DNA of 64,000 nt, taken from NCBI GenBank assembly GCA_964019335.1, contig OZ025714.1, positions 62,001 through 126,000 on the forward strand, read 5' to 3'. The notes under the pieces are model-generated. The model had not been told where the DNA came from and did no database searches. It was given only the letters and a program-made list of their open reading frames with translations. Shown here piece by piece: positions 20,079 through 29,541 of the stretch (position 1 is the stretch's first letter; every line of letters begins with the position of its first letter). A program made the position numbers and the translations under genes. This DNA comes from Diplonema japonicum. Taxonomy: Eukaryota > Euglenozoa > Diplonemea > Diplonemida > Diplonemidae.

Positions 20079-20812
20079 ATTTTAGGGCCTCTCCCCAGCT
20101 TTAAATGCCCAAATGCTCCAGCCCTCCTGGAAGTGGGTTGAGGATTTTCGAAACTAAAGGCCTTCCTCACACTTAGGGGATTTACAAGGTTTTGAGCATA
20201 TCTGCGAGCTTTAGGGTCAAGTTAGCAGTTTTCTCAATAAAAAAAAAAAGAAAAAAGAAGAAGAAGAAAAAGGGCTACGCAAAACTGCTCCAATGAAATA
20301 GTTATGAGCCCCCCCTTTTTTTTTCTTTCTCTCCCCCTTTTGCTTTTCCAGAAAAAAAAAAAGAAAAAAAAAAAGAAAAACCCCAAGGGTCCCATAGCCC
20401 AACATACCTACTAGTGTACCCAGTAAGTAAGAGGACGTGAGAGGGGGGATGTGTAGGGAGGAAGCCCGTGGTATTGTGCCCAGGGAGGAGGCAACGGGAA
20501 AGAAGAAGAAGAAGAAGAGGGGGTGAAAGAAAGAAGAAAAAAAAAGAAAAAAAAAACCATCTTTTCAGATGAAAAGAAAGCTGACAGGGAGTAGGGCGAT
20601 GAGTAAAGTCTGTCTATTACGAAAAAAAAGAGAAAAAAAAAGGAAAGAACCATGCCACCGCTGCTTGGGGTAGTAATATCTGAAGGGGTTGGTGTTGGGA
20701 ATAGTGAGGAAATCAACTCCCTCTTTTTTTTCTTTTTTTTTTTTTTAAAAAAGACACCTTCTAGTATTTTCTTACGACAAGCATGACAGGAATGGGAGGG
20801 GAAATGAGATTT

Positions 20813-20852
<40 letters not shown>

Positions 20853-22408
20853 CTTTTTTTTTTTTTTAAATTTTCTTTTTTTTCCGGAAAGATGAAGCCA
20901 AATAACATAACAAGGGGATGGGGGGATACCCAAGAGAGTGATACTGGTAATATGGGAGTGCTTCCTTGTTTTTAACCTAAAAAAAAGGGGGGGGGAAGCC
21001 TTTCTTGCCTCAATAGTACTCTATTAAGCCTTAGAGTCGGTTTTGCAGCTTCACGGTTTGCATTCTTTCTCGAATCTTTCTTCTTTTTCTTTCCTCTCTT
21101 TTTCCTTTTTTTTTCTTTTTTTATTTTATTTTTCCAAGGCGACAGTACTAAGTACAAGTCAGGAGGGAAGGGTAAGGGTAGAGAAAATAAAAAAAAAAAC
21201 ATTTTCTTTTCGGTGTTCTCTTGGGAAGGGTGGAAGACTTAAAAAAAAAGAAATAAAAAAAAAAGAAAACTAAGTGGAGCAGGGAGGGCACAGGTATAAA
21301 AAAAGGGGGTGGACGGTTTCTCCCCCCCCCCCTTTTTCTTTTTTTTGAAAAATGGAACAAATAAAGGGGGGGAAAAAAAAAGAGAAAAAAAAAGCACAAT
21401 AAAAATAGTGGACCTTTTTCCACCCCCCTATTTTATTTCTTCCTCCACAAAAAGAGAAAAAAAAAAAAGAGAAAAAAAAAAAAGAGGAAATGCCGTTGCT
21501 TTTTTTTTTTTTTACGCGCGTTGCAAGGGGAAGTTTAAACCCGAAATACACGTCTCAACAGATCACTCTTTTCATTGTAGTCAAGGTCAAATGCTGACCT
21601 GTTCATGAAAAAAAAAATTCTTTTTTTCAGTTCTTCCCCCCTCCCATGCATTTTCGTTCTCTTTCTCATTTTTAAGATGGTAACTACCGCTGTTGCACAT
21701 GCGTACTAAAAAACCTAAAAACACACAAGTACCCGGTGAGTTTCTCTTCAAGAGGGAGAAGGAAAAAAAATAAGAAAGAAAAAAAAAGAAGACAAAAAAA
21801 AAAAGACCTCCTACTGCTGTTCTTTTTTTTTTTTTTTTTTAAAGGCAACAGTGTAATCCTGGTCTTTTTTCATTCTTTTTTTCTTCTTCTTTTTTTTTTC
21901 TTACTCCCCCCTTTTTTTTTTAATTTTTTAATTTCTTTTTGGATTTCTTCTTATTTTTTTTCGGAAAAAAAAAAAAAAATATCGCACCTCATATTTCTAG
22001 AGTGAGTCAAGTACCTCTTTCCCCTCCCCTCTCCCCTGCTTACAGGGCTTTGCATGACGCACTTTTCTTATTTTTATGAAGGGTAGAAAAAAAAAAAGAA
22101 AAAAAAGTGTATGTGGGGGGGGGGGGGGGGGGAGGTATTGTTGGAGTTGTTGCTTGTGTTTTGTTGTCCGTTACATAAAACCCCCTTATCCCATAGGGAC
22201 GGGGGGAGGGGAAAGGGAAGGGGGGGAAAAATGTGTGCCTGATAAAATCCAAGGTTTTCACTTGAACCATATCACATCCCCCCCACCCGTCCCCCCCCCA
22301 ACCCCTTTACATCCCATCACATCACAGAACCAGGACGTACTAGGAAGGCGTTACATGTACGGGGAAAAAAAAAAATATTGAACAGAAGGATTTTTTTTTT
22401 TTTTTTTG

Positions 22409-22435
<27 letters not shown>

Positions 22436-22439
<4 letters not shown>

Positions 22440-23311
22440 GCAGGACAGTCGACGAGCGACGATGCGGAAAGGTGCCCAGCGGTGGGGGCAACAGGGATTT
22501 TGAAATGCTGCTCCGCTTGTGACATCCAAGGGTGGGTGATGGCGGTGGAAATGCTGGGGCGGTCGGAGTGGGAAGGGGACAATAGAGATGCGATAAATGT
22601 GCGGGCTTCATTCGAGAGAGACGCGGGGAACCGAGAGTCGGCAGGGGACACAGGCTGCGTTGTCATCATCCTGTGCAGCTTGACCCTCTCAGCAGGGGGC
22701 CATACCTTCCCGATAAAAGGAGGACGCCCACACACCAGGTAAAACAAAAGAACGCCAAGTGCGAAAATATCCGCAGCCTTCGCTTCCTCGGCAGAAATGA
22801 GCGTCCCATTCTGCTGAGCCTGCAACACTTCAGGGCTCTGATAGAATGAAGTGCCCATGGGCTTATTCGCAGATGTGACCATTTTACTGTACCCAAAATC
22901 GCCAACTTTGTACCCGCCGTTCTTCCCCACCAGAATATTCTCCAGTTTGATATCACGATGCACCAAATCGTTTGAGTGAAGGTACTCCAGAACTGTCGTT
23001 ACAGCCAAGCAGACTTCTTTGGTTTCGTCTTCCGTGAAACGCCTTTTGCGGTATAATGTGAAGTACAAATCTGTGTGCATGAGCTCCAAGGCGATGGCTA
23101 TTTCAGACCTGGTCTCGAGGACCTCGTAGGCCTTCACGATGTTGTCGTGGCTTAGCAGGGACATGATGTACCCTTCGTTGGTGTCTTCTTGTGACATCTT
23201 TGCGTCTTTTGTGATGATTTTCAGCGCTCTTTGTTCCCCTGTGGCCAAGTGTTTAGCAGACACTACGCGGGAGTGTGCGCCTTCTCCTATTCTGTGGTGA
23301 TGTGTTTAAAA

Positions 23312-23352
<41 letters not shown>

Positions 23353-23456
23353 ACATACTCATCCTCAACCAAATATTCCCCCGCTAAGCTACACACGTGT
23401 CTGTGCATGCCGTAGCACCGCTCGGTTTCGTCAATGAGCATTGGTGATTGTGGCAT
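22436..23456 (-). CDS. Protein kinase, CaMK-like, two exons
   Basis: Exon 1 is 23456-23359 and exon 2 is 23291-22436. The 67-nt intron starts GTATGTC, is almost pure A, and ends ATCACCACAG (phase 2). Splicing restores the glycine loop, EIGEGAHSRVVSAK, which is split by the intron. Further motifs are the ATP-binding Lys in RALKIITK, the catalytic loop HRDIKLENIL, GDFGYSK at the DFG site, and GTSFYQSPEV at the APE position. All catalytic residues are present. The product of 317 residues is close to a bare kinase domain, with a 32-residue N-terminus and no regulatory extension. The Ser/Thr kinase call is firm; the subfamily is tentative. Confidence 0.9.
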
Positions 23457-24013
23457 TTTTTTTTTTATTTATTTTATTTTTTTTTTTTTTTTTCCGTGGA
23501 TGTGTCACCCCCCTTTTTTTTTTGTGAACTTTGGGGAAAAGAAACGAAAAAGCAGTTTTAAAAAAAAAAAGAAGAAAAAAAAGGACATAAAATTTAAAAT
23601 AAAAATAAAAAAAGGAAAAGAGCGGGAGAAAAGATTCAAAAAAAAAAAAAGAAACGTTATGAAATCTTTGTGTTGGGGAGAAAGGAGCGTAAATAAAACG
23701 TATTACATCGCTTTGAAATAGCTCCTTACATCCATCCCCTCCTAGAAGAAATTCTTTTTTCCTTCTCCTTTTCCCCTTGGGATTAACAACCACAGGCAAA
23801 AAAAAAGAAGAAAAAATGGGAAAAAATAAAACACTGTCTTGCCGCGGTTCTATTTCATGATCCACGTGCACCATGCCATGTTTGTTCACACATTTTTTTC
23901 TTCCTTGACTGTCGGTTAAACTCCCTTCTAAACGGGGAAAAAAAAGGGGGGGAAAAGAACCAGAAAACAAAAAAGGGGAGGGGGGAAAAAAACACTCGTT
24001 TTTCTTCTTCTTC

Positions 24014-25036
24014 TTACACAACGACAAGCGTCTTGCCGGTGTTGCCACCTGTGAAAAGATGCCCCATTGCAGTGGGCATGTTCTCAAACCCTTCGATCTT
24101 GGTCTCCTTCACCTTCAGTTCACCCTTCTTCACATGGGTGATGAGCTCCATGGCCGCACGGGGGAAGTCCTCCTTCCACTGCGAGACAATGAATCCCTGG
24201 AAGGTGATGCACTTCGAGATAACGTTGAAAAGGTTCTTGATCCCGTACCTCTCTGCGGGGGGCTTGTTGTACTGGGAGATGGCGCCACACGCGATGACAC
24301 GAGAGTGGGTGTTGAGCACCTCAAGTGTGGCTTCCGTCATCACGCCACCCACGTTGTCGAAGTAGATATCGATCCCTTTGGGGCACAGCTCGTTGAGCTT
24401 CGCAACGAGGTCTTCGTCAGCAACCTTCTTGTAGTTGAACGCCTTGTCAACACCCATGGACAGCAGCTCCTCGACCTTCTCGTCCGACCCTGCAGAGGCG
24501 ACCACTGTGCAGCCCTTCAGCTTGAACACCTGGCACGCAATGCTCCCCACTGCACCAGCTGCACCGGTGACGTAAACGGTCTCGCCTTCCTTAGGCTTCC
24601 CGATCTTCTCAATGGGAAGGTAGGCCGACAGCCCTGTGAGCCCAATAGGCCCCAGGAAGTACGACACCGGAACATCCTCTGACGGGAAGATCTTTGTGAG
24701 GACCTTCCCGTCCGCAACGAGCGTCCTCTTGTACGGGAGCAGCCCAGTGCAGTGCTCGCCTTCCTTCAAACCGTCGAACTTGGAGCTCAGCACCTTGCAC
24801 GCCATGAAGCCCTCGATGGGCTTGTTCAGCTCGAAGGTCCCAATGTACCCCTTCTTCACCGCACCGCTCATCCTCCCCCTCATGTAAGGGTCCACGCTCA
24901 TCACGACAGTCTGCAGCAGAACCTCACCATCCTTGAGATCGTCGGCGGTGGGTGTGGCAGTCTCCTCAAGAGAGAAGGTCTCGGCAGTGGGGAGACCTGT
25001 GGGGTGCGAGGCGTAGTTCCAAACCTGGTTCGTCAT
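24014..25036 (-). CDS. Medium-chain NADP-dependent alkenal/prostaglandin reductase (PTGR1-like), copy 1
   Basis: The protein has 340 residues, the full family length. It has the N-terminal DPYMRGRMS motif, the Rossmann motif VTGAAGAVGS near residue 155, and YFDNVGG near 225, all diagnostic of the zinc-free MDR branch that reduces the C=C bond of enals and 15-oxo-prostaglandin-like substrates with NADPH. No signal peptide is present, so it should be cytosolic. A CCCCACAG acceptor lies 25 nt upstream of the ATG. A nearly identical second copy lies upstream at 26276-27298, separated by one small gene. The differences cluster in the active-site loop and the C-terminal quarter. Confidence 0.93.
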   Translation of the reverse strand: MTNQVWNYASHPTGLPTAETFSLEETATPTADDLKDGEVLLQTVVMSVDPYMRGRMSGAVKKGYIGTFELNKPIEGFMACKVLSSKFDGLKEGEHCTGLLPYKRTLVADGKVLTKIFPSEDVPVSYFLGPIGLTGLSAYLPIEKIGKPKEGETVYVTGAAGAVGSIACQVFKLKGCTVVASAGSDEKVEELLSMGVDKAFNYKKVADEDLVAKLNELCPKGIDIYFDNVGGVMTEATLEVLNTHSRVIACGAISQYNKPPAERYGIKNLFNVISKCITFQGFIVSQWKEDFPRAAMELITHVKKGELKVKETKIEGFENMPTAMGHLFTGGNTGKTLVVV

Positions 25037-25061
25037 GTTGTTGGGTGTTGAGGGTTGGGTC

Positions 25062-25064
25062 CTG
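25062..25064 (-). promoter_or_regulatory. Probable spliced-leader acceptor of reductase copy 1
   Basis: A T/C-rich tract and CCCCACAG lie 25 nt before the ATG; the same site and leader occur in copy 2. Confidence 0.6.
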
Positions 25065-25149
25065 TGGGGTAAGTTTGAAAAGGGAAAAGAGGAAGAAAAA
25101 AAACAAAAATGTAGAAAACATCAATTTTCCCCTCCGTGCCCTCCGCTGT

Positions 25150-25479
25150 CTACTCGTCCCACACCTTTTCCTTTGAAGTGTCTGCGTTGCGTTTCTCTAT
25201 CTCGTCGTCATCAGGGAGCACACCGTCGTACTTCACGTAAAGCGAGTACTGCATGAATAAGATGATGGTAAGCAGCACCCACGTCGCTGGGTGCGTGATG
25301 GTCCACGCCCTCTCAGGGGCTGCAAGCGTCCACATCTTATCCCTGTGGTGGGCGTCTGCGTGTTTTCTCATGGCCTCCAGCTTTTCCCGTTCCTCTTTTG
25401 TCAGCGGGGGGTCGGTGTTAAATCGTCGACCGATGTGTGCAGCACGAGCCGCCACCCTGCGCAGTGATGTCCGTAGCAT
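25150..25479 (-). CDS. Small mitochondrial membrane protein, unknown
   Basis: The protein has 109 residues. The Arg-rich, acid-free N-terminus (MLRTSLRRVAARAAHIGRRF) is a good mitochondrial presequence with a likely cleavage after RRF. A single transmembrane helix lies near residues 67-85 (WVLLTIILFMQYSLYV), followed by an acidic tail. The size and topology resemble accessory subunits of respiratory complexes, but I do not recognise a specific family. It sits between the two duplicated reductase genes. Confidence 0.75.
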   Translation of the reverse strand: MLRTSLRRVAARAAHIGRRFNTDPPLTKEEREKLEAMRKHADAHHRDKMWTLAAPERAWTITHPATWVLLTIILFMQYSLYVKYDGVLPDDDEIEKRNADTSKEKVWDE

Positions 25480-25559
25480 TTGTTTTTCTTCCCCTTTTCT
25501 TTTTATTTTCCCTTCTTTTAAAGTTGTGAAATCTCGAAAAATAAAGAAACGAAGGTAGT

Positions 25560-26275
25560 TAGCAAACTAAAGAAGAAAAAGTAGCGGTAGGTCGCTGGAA
25601 TTTGTATTAGACCCCCAAAAGAACCACCCTTTTTTCTTTTTCTTTCTTATTTGCATGTGAATATTGGCACCAGGATTCTTCTAGTAGAACAGAGGATCCG
25701 CCCTTTTTTGCATAAATACGGTGGATTGAGGAAACAAAAACATCTTTCCTACCTTTTTTTCGTCTTAGTTCTTTTTAGGATTTAATTACGTGTCCCTCAA
25801 CCAAGAGAAGAAAGTATGGGTAGGCTCACTGGGATTTTCAAGACACCCAAGAATTACTTTCTTTTTTTGCAGGTACACGTTCGAAAAACAAACAATTAAA
25901 CAAAACAAACAAACAAAAGGAAAATCTTATGAGTTTAGCGAGGTCTTTGAGACGCCACTTGAAACTCAAAAAAAAAAGGCCCTGTTTTTAAAAAAAAAGG
26001 GAATTTTGATGAGAGGGAGTGAAAGAAAACGACAAAAAAAAAGGGGGGGATAAATAAAATGTATCGGCAACCGTATAATAAATCCACCCCAAGAGGGGGA
26101 CGTACACACGATTTGTATTTTTACTTTTCAGAGAGAAAAAAGTGGGAAAACCCCGTGTGTCATTAATCAACTCCACGGGTCTATGTTCATTCACACACTT
26201 TTCTTTTCCCTCACCCCTTTTTAAATAACAAGAAAAAGATAAAAAAAAAAGAAGAAGAACTAGATTTTTGTTCTT
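25560..26275. other. Spacer without recognised gene
   Basis: This A/T-rich region lies between the small mitochondrial protein gene and the end of reductase copy 2. No open frame with normal composition is visible. Confidence 0.5.
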
Positions 26276-27298
26276 TTACACAATGACAACCGTCTTGCCA
26301 CTGTTGCCACCTGTGAAAAGATGCCCCATTGCAGTGGGCATGTTCTCAAACCCTTCGATCCTGGTCTCCTTCACCTTCAGTTCACCCTTCTTCACGTAGG
26401 CTAGAATCTCCATGGCCGCACGGGGGAACTCATCAGTCCACTGCCAAGCAATGAAGCCCTGCATGGTGATGCACTTCGAGATAACGTTGAAAAGGTTCTT
26501 GATCCCGTACCTCTCTGCGGGGGGCTTGTTGTACTGGGAGATGGCGCCACACGCGATGACACGAGAGTGGGTGTTGAGCACCTCAAGTGTGGCTTCCGTC
26601 ATCACGCCACCCACGTTGTCGAAGTAGATATCGATCCCTTTGGGGCACAGCTCGTTGAGCTTCGCAACGAGGTCTTCGTCAGCAACCTTCTTGTAGTTGA
26701 ACGCCTTGTCAACACCCATGGACAGCAGCTCCTCGACCTTCTCGTCCGACCCTGCAGAGGCGACCACTGTGCAGCCCTTTAGCTTGAACACCTGGCACGC
26801 AATGCTCCCCACTGCACCAGCTGCACCGGTTACGTAAGCAGTCTCGCCTTCCTTAGGCTTCCCGATCTTCTCAATGGGAAGGTAGGCCGACAGCCCTGTG
26901 AGCCCCATGGGCCCCAGGAAGTACGACACCGGAACATCCTCTGACGGGAAGATCTTTGTGAGGACCTTCCCGTCCGCAACGAGCGTCCTCTTGTACGGGA
27001 GCAGCCCAGTGCAGTGCTCGCCTTCCTTCAAACCGTCGAACTTGGAGCTCAGCACCTTGCACGCCATGAAGCCCTCGATGGGCTTGTTCAGCTCGAAGGT
27101 CCCAATGTACCCCTTCTCTACCACTGCACTCATCCTCCCCCTCATGTAAGGGTCCACGCTCATCACGACAGTCTGCAGCAGAACCTCACCATCCTTGAGA
27201 TCGTCGGCGGTGGGTGTGGCAGTCTCCTCAAGAGAGAAGGTCTCGGCAGTGGGGAGACCTGTGGGGTGCGAGGCGTAGTTCCAAACCTGGTTCGTCAT
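26276..27298 (-). CDS. Medium-chain NADP-dependent alkenal/prostaglandin reductase (PTGR1-like), copy 2
   Basis: The start at 27298 matches copy 1; the frame upstream is poly-Phe/Pro from a T- and C-run and is not coding. The 340 residues keep the DPYMRGRMS, AGAVGS and YFDNVGG motifs. By eye it differs from copy 1 at roughly twenty residues, with replacements such as VKK to VEK, ITFQGFIVSQWK to ITMQGFIAWQWT and TGKTLVVV to SGKTVVIV. The 25-nt leader and the CACAG acceptor are identical to copy 1, but the sequence diverges at once beyond that point (here a G/C run) and just after the stop. The two enzymes may differ in substrate. Confidence 0.93.
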   Translation of the reverse strand: MTNQVWNYASHPTGLPTAETFSLEETATPTADDLKDGEVLLQTVVMSVDPYMRGRMSAVVEKGYIGTFELNKPIEGFMACKVLSSKFDGLKEGEHCTGLLPYKRTLVADGKVLTKIFPSEDVPVSYFLGPMGLTGLSAYLPIEKIGKPKEGETAYVTGAAGAVGSIACQVFKLKGCTVVASAGSDEKVEELLSMGVDKAFNYKKVADEDLVAKLNELCPKGIDIYFDNVGGVMTEATLEVLNTHSRVIACGAISQYNKPPAERYGIKNLFNVISKCITMQGFIAWQWTDEFPRAAMEILAYVKKGELKVKETRIEGFENMPTAMGHLFTGGNSGKTVVIV

Positions 27299-27323
27299 GT
27301 TGTTGGGTGTTGAGGGTTGGGTC

Positions 27324-27326
27324 CTG
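27324..27326 (-). promoter_or_regulatory. Probable spliced-leader acceptor of reductase copy 2
   Basis: The C-run plus CACAG is followed by the same 25-nt leader as copy 1. Confidence 0.6.
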
Positions 27327-27329
27327 TGG

Positions 27330-27349
27330 GGGGGGGGGGGGGGGGGGGG
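27330..27349. repeat. G/C homopolymer before a splice acceptor
   Basis: A run of about 20 G on the plus strand (C on the sense strand) lies directly before the CACAG acceptor of reductase copy 2 and may act as its pyrimidine tract. Confidence 0.7.
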
Positions 27350-27465
27350 CGTGGGAAAAAGAGAGGGGTACGTAAGAAAAAAAAAAAAGAAAAAAAAATT
27401 CTCCGTTCTTGTTACAATACAACATTTACTTCTTCTTTTTTTTTTTATAATACACAAATTGGTTT

Positions 27466-27807
27466 TTAGTGGTCTCCTGCCCACCGTAATCTTCTCCCGG
27501 GACTGACCTCTTGGTAGTACACAGGTGTGAGTGGGGTGCGGCGACGGAGTACGGCAATGGCATCGCCGAAGGCAGCATGCAGCTCTGAAGAACGTTCTTC
27601 AGGTATGTGCACTTGGCTGTGGTGGTGGGAAACGTGGTACTGGTGGTTCTGTTGCTGTTGTTGCTGCTGCATTTGCTGCTGCGAGTAATGTGTTTCTTTC
27701 TTTTTGCTATCGACTAGTTCATTCAAAGCACCCAGCACATCAGACAGAGCTGTGGATAAGTGATCAACTTCAGCCTTAAGGGTACTGATATCTCCTCTCA
27801 CGTCCAT
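27466..27807 (-). CDS. Small Gln/His-rich coiled-coil protein
   Basis: The protein has 113 residues. Residues 5-33 form a heptad-like amphipathic helix (short coiled coil). A Gln/His-rich tract follows (QQQMQQQQQQQ and HHHSQVH), then a second helical part. No family is recognised. The GTCAG near the end of the frame leaves open that the last 15 codons are intron. Confidence that it is a real gene is moderate: it has normal codon use and an ATG in good position. Confidence 0.55.
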   Translation of the reverse strand: MDVRGDISTLKAEVDHLSTALSDVLGALNELVDSKKKETHYSQQQMQQQQQQQNHQYHVSHHHSQVHIPEERSSELHAAFGDAIAVLRRRTPLTPVYYQEVSPGRRLRWAGDH

Positions 27808-27819
27808 TGTTGGGCGGCA

Positions 27820-28575
27820 CCCACGCCCCCTTTTCTTTTTTGCCTGTTTAAAAATATAGAAAAAGATGTTGCGAGTTTGGGGGGGGGGGGGTATATTGAG
27901 CTTCTCTGTGAATTCATGGGCAAATATAAGAATGCGGTGCTAATTCCCCTTACCGTCCGGGGGGAGGGGGGGGGGGTCTAGAAATCTGGAGAAGTATTTT
28001 ATCCTGGGAGCACAGTCCCTTGATTAATTAGAATTGTGTACTCTTCCTTTTTTTTTTGTCCTTTCTTAGTTCTTCTTTTTTTTTTTCTTTTCCCCCCTTC
28101 TTTTTTTTCAGAGAGAAAGGAAAATAGAAAAATTATTTCAGAGCAAGAGAGAAATATTCTTTTCTTCGTCTTTTGTTTTTTTTTTTTACTGTAACAAAAA
28201 AAAAAAAAAGATGTCCGCAAAAGGTTGTATTTTTTTTTTCTTTCAAAAAAAAAAAAAAAAAAAAAGAAAGGATGGTAGGGAAAAGGGGGTTAGAAAAAAA
28301 TAAAATAAAAAAAACAAGAACTTTTGCTTTGCCAATTTAAAAGGTTTTGCTATGCACACACCTTTTCCTATTTATTTGTTTGGTTTTTTTTTTTTTTCCC
28401 TCTTTTTTTTTTTGGCTTCCTTCTCTTTTATTTCCTTTTTCTTCTTTTCAACTTCTTGGTTTCCCTTTTTTTTCTTTTTTTTAAAAAACAACAACAAAAA
28501 CCTCATCAGCCAAGGCGGCTCACTAAAGATCTTTTTTCTCTTTTGAAAAAAGGAATTTCTGATCTTTAGAAAAAA
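27820..28575. other. Homopolymer-rich spacer
   Basis: A, T and G runs lie between the Gln/His-rich gene and the glutathione peroxidase 3' end. No gene is seen. Confidence 0.5.
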
Positions 28576-28579
28576 AAAC

Positions 28580-28632
28580 ACTATCAAGAGTGCTGTTGGG
28601 GGTTTATTGCACAGCCTTTACGCGTCACATGA
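28580..28632 (-). promoter_or_regulatory. Candidate SECIS element in the glutathione peroxidase 3' flank
   Basis: On the sense strand, about 110 nt after the stop, a GTGA (28625-28628) and a TGAT (28583-28586) flank a helix whose clearest part is GCTGT pairing with ACAGC. The apical loop contains AAACCCCC, the type of unpaired A-rich loop found in eukaryotic SECIS elements. The lower helix is imperfect, and the distance from GTGA to the loop adenines is longer than usual. This is a candidate only. Confidence 0.4.
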
Positions 28633-28739
28633 GCACGTTGCAGAAAGAAGAAAAAGAAAAAAAAAGAATGTGAAGAAGGAAAAGAACGAAGAAGTAGAAA
28701 AAAAAAAGAGGAGCCAAAAAACTTTTTTTTTTCCCCCTC

Positions 28740-29345
28740 CTACATCAGTTCAAGCAATTTAGGTGCAATTGCATCAACCTTGTCGGTGGGGGAGAACCTC
28801 TTGACGAGCTTGCCATCTTTGTCTACGAGAAATTTGGAGAAGTTCCACTTGATTGCAGTTGTGCCAAGAATGCCCGGGAGCTCCTTCTGCATCCATTTCC
28901 ACATGGGGTGCGCATTGTCACCGTTAACGTCGATCTTTGCCATGAGCACCTTCTCAAAACCGTACTTCCCAGCAAACTCCTTAACCTCCTCATTGCTCCC
29001 AGGCTCCTGACTGCCGAACTGGTTGCACGGGAAAGCGATGATCTCAAACTTTCCTGGGTGCTCCTTCTGCAACGCCACATACCCTTTGTACATGGCGTCT
29101 GTCAAGCCTCACTTAGAAGCGACATTGGTGATGATAAGAGGTTTACCTGCAAACTGCGACATACTCACAGTGTTGCCATCAATGTCAAGGGCTTCGAATT
29201 CGTGGACACTCTGTGGGTTTTTTTTCTTTTTTTTTTCTCTTTAAAGGAAGGAAGGAGAGGAGGGGGAGGCAATTCTTTTTCCAGAGGGAGAATTTTATAC
29301 ATAAAAACGCTTCGCATGGCTTAGCATCCTCCGTGCCGTGTACAT
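28740..29345 (-). CDS. Glutathione peroxidase, selenoprotein, mitochondrial
   Basis: Exon 1 is 29345-29301 (15 codons) and exon 2 is 29210-28740. The 90-nt intron runs from GTATAAAA to CCCACAG, phase 0. In exon 2 the frame contains TGA at 29111-29109, residue 49, in the context NVASK-TGA-GLT. In glutathione peroxidases this exact position holds the peroxidatic selenocysteine or cysteine, so TGA is read as selenocysteine. The partner residues are present: Gln in FPCNQFG and Trp/Asn in KWNFSKF. Exon 1 is rich in Arg/Lys/Ser (MLSHAKRFY) and looks like a mitochondrial presequence. The protein (about 171 residues) would reduce hydroperoxides; the short loops are like GPx4-type monomers. If selenocysteine were not inserted, the product would stop at 48 residues. 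Confidence 0.9.
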
Positions 29346-29541
29346 TTTTTTTTTCTTTTTTTTTTTTTTTGTCCTTTCTTTTATTCTTATGTACTATTTT
29401 TTTTTTTATTGTGTCTGACAGGGAGGGGCGAGAGGTGGGGGGGAAAAAAAAAAGGAAAAAAAAAAAGTGAACTTACAAAAGCTCAATTCTTTTTTTTTTT
29501 TTTGTAGTTGTCGTCGCCGCCGCCTCCCCTTTTTATTTCTT

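Larger units (their letters stand above)
17830..22435. other. Gene-poor homopolymer-rich region of about 4.6 kb
   Basis: No gene can be supported here. The stretch is made of A, T, G and C runs (for example 61 A at 18606-18666 and 38 T at 20815-20852), a TTTTA microsatellite near 19365-19408, and short islands of mixed sequence at about 18960-19010, 19100-19220, 19620-19860, 20000-20230 and 22130-22280. The island at 19750-19860 has an exon-like reading on the minus strand after a GTTACAG. The island at 20017-20230 contains a strong hairpin. I could not link either to a coding gene. Confidence 0.6.

Noticed and set aside
20411-20908. Open frames of poly-Lys, poly-Phe or poly-Ser in the gene-poor block
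   Set aside because: Homopolymers translate without stops; there is no other content that suggests protein.
22040-22381. Overlapping open frames on both strands at 22.0-22.4 kb
   Set aside because: They cross G and C homopolymers, have no motif and no plausible splice pattern.
24130-24898. Long plus-strand open frames opposite the reductase, protease, phosphatase and kinesin genes
   Set aside because: They are antisense shadows of GC-rich coding sequence; they lack family motifs and change with the frame of the real gene.
27641-27690. Possible CRISPR or satellite in the CAG/TTG repeat
   Set aside because: It encodes the Gln tract of a small protein and has no repeat-spacer structure.
29109-29111. 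TGA in glutathione peroxidase as a frameshift or pseudogene mark
   Set aside because: The frame is the same on both sides, all other catalytic residues are kept, and the position is exactly that of selenocysteine in the family.
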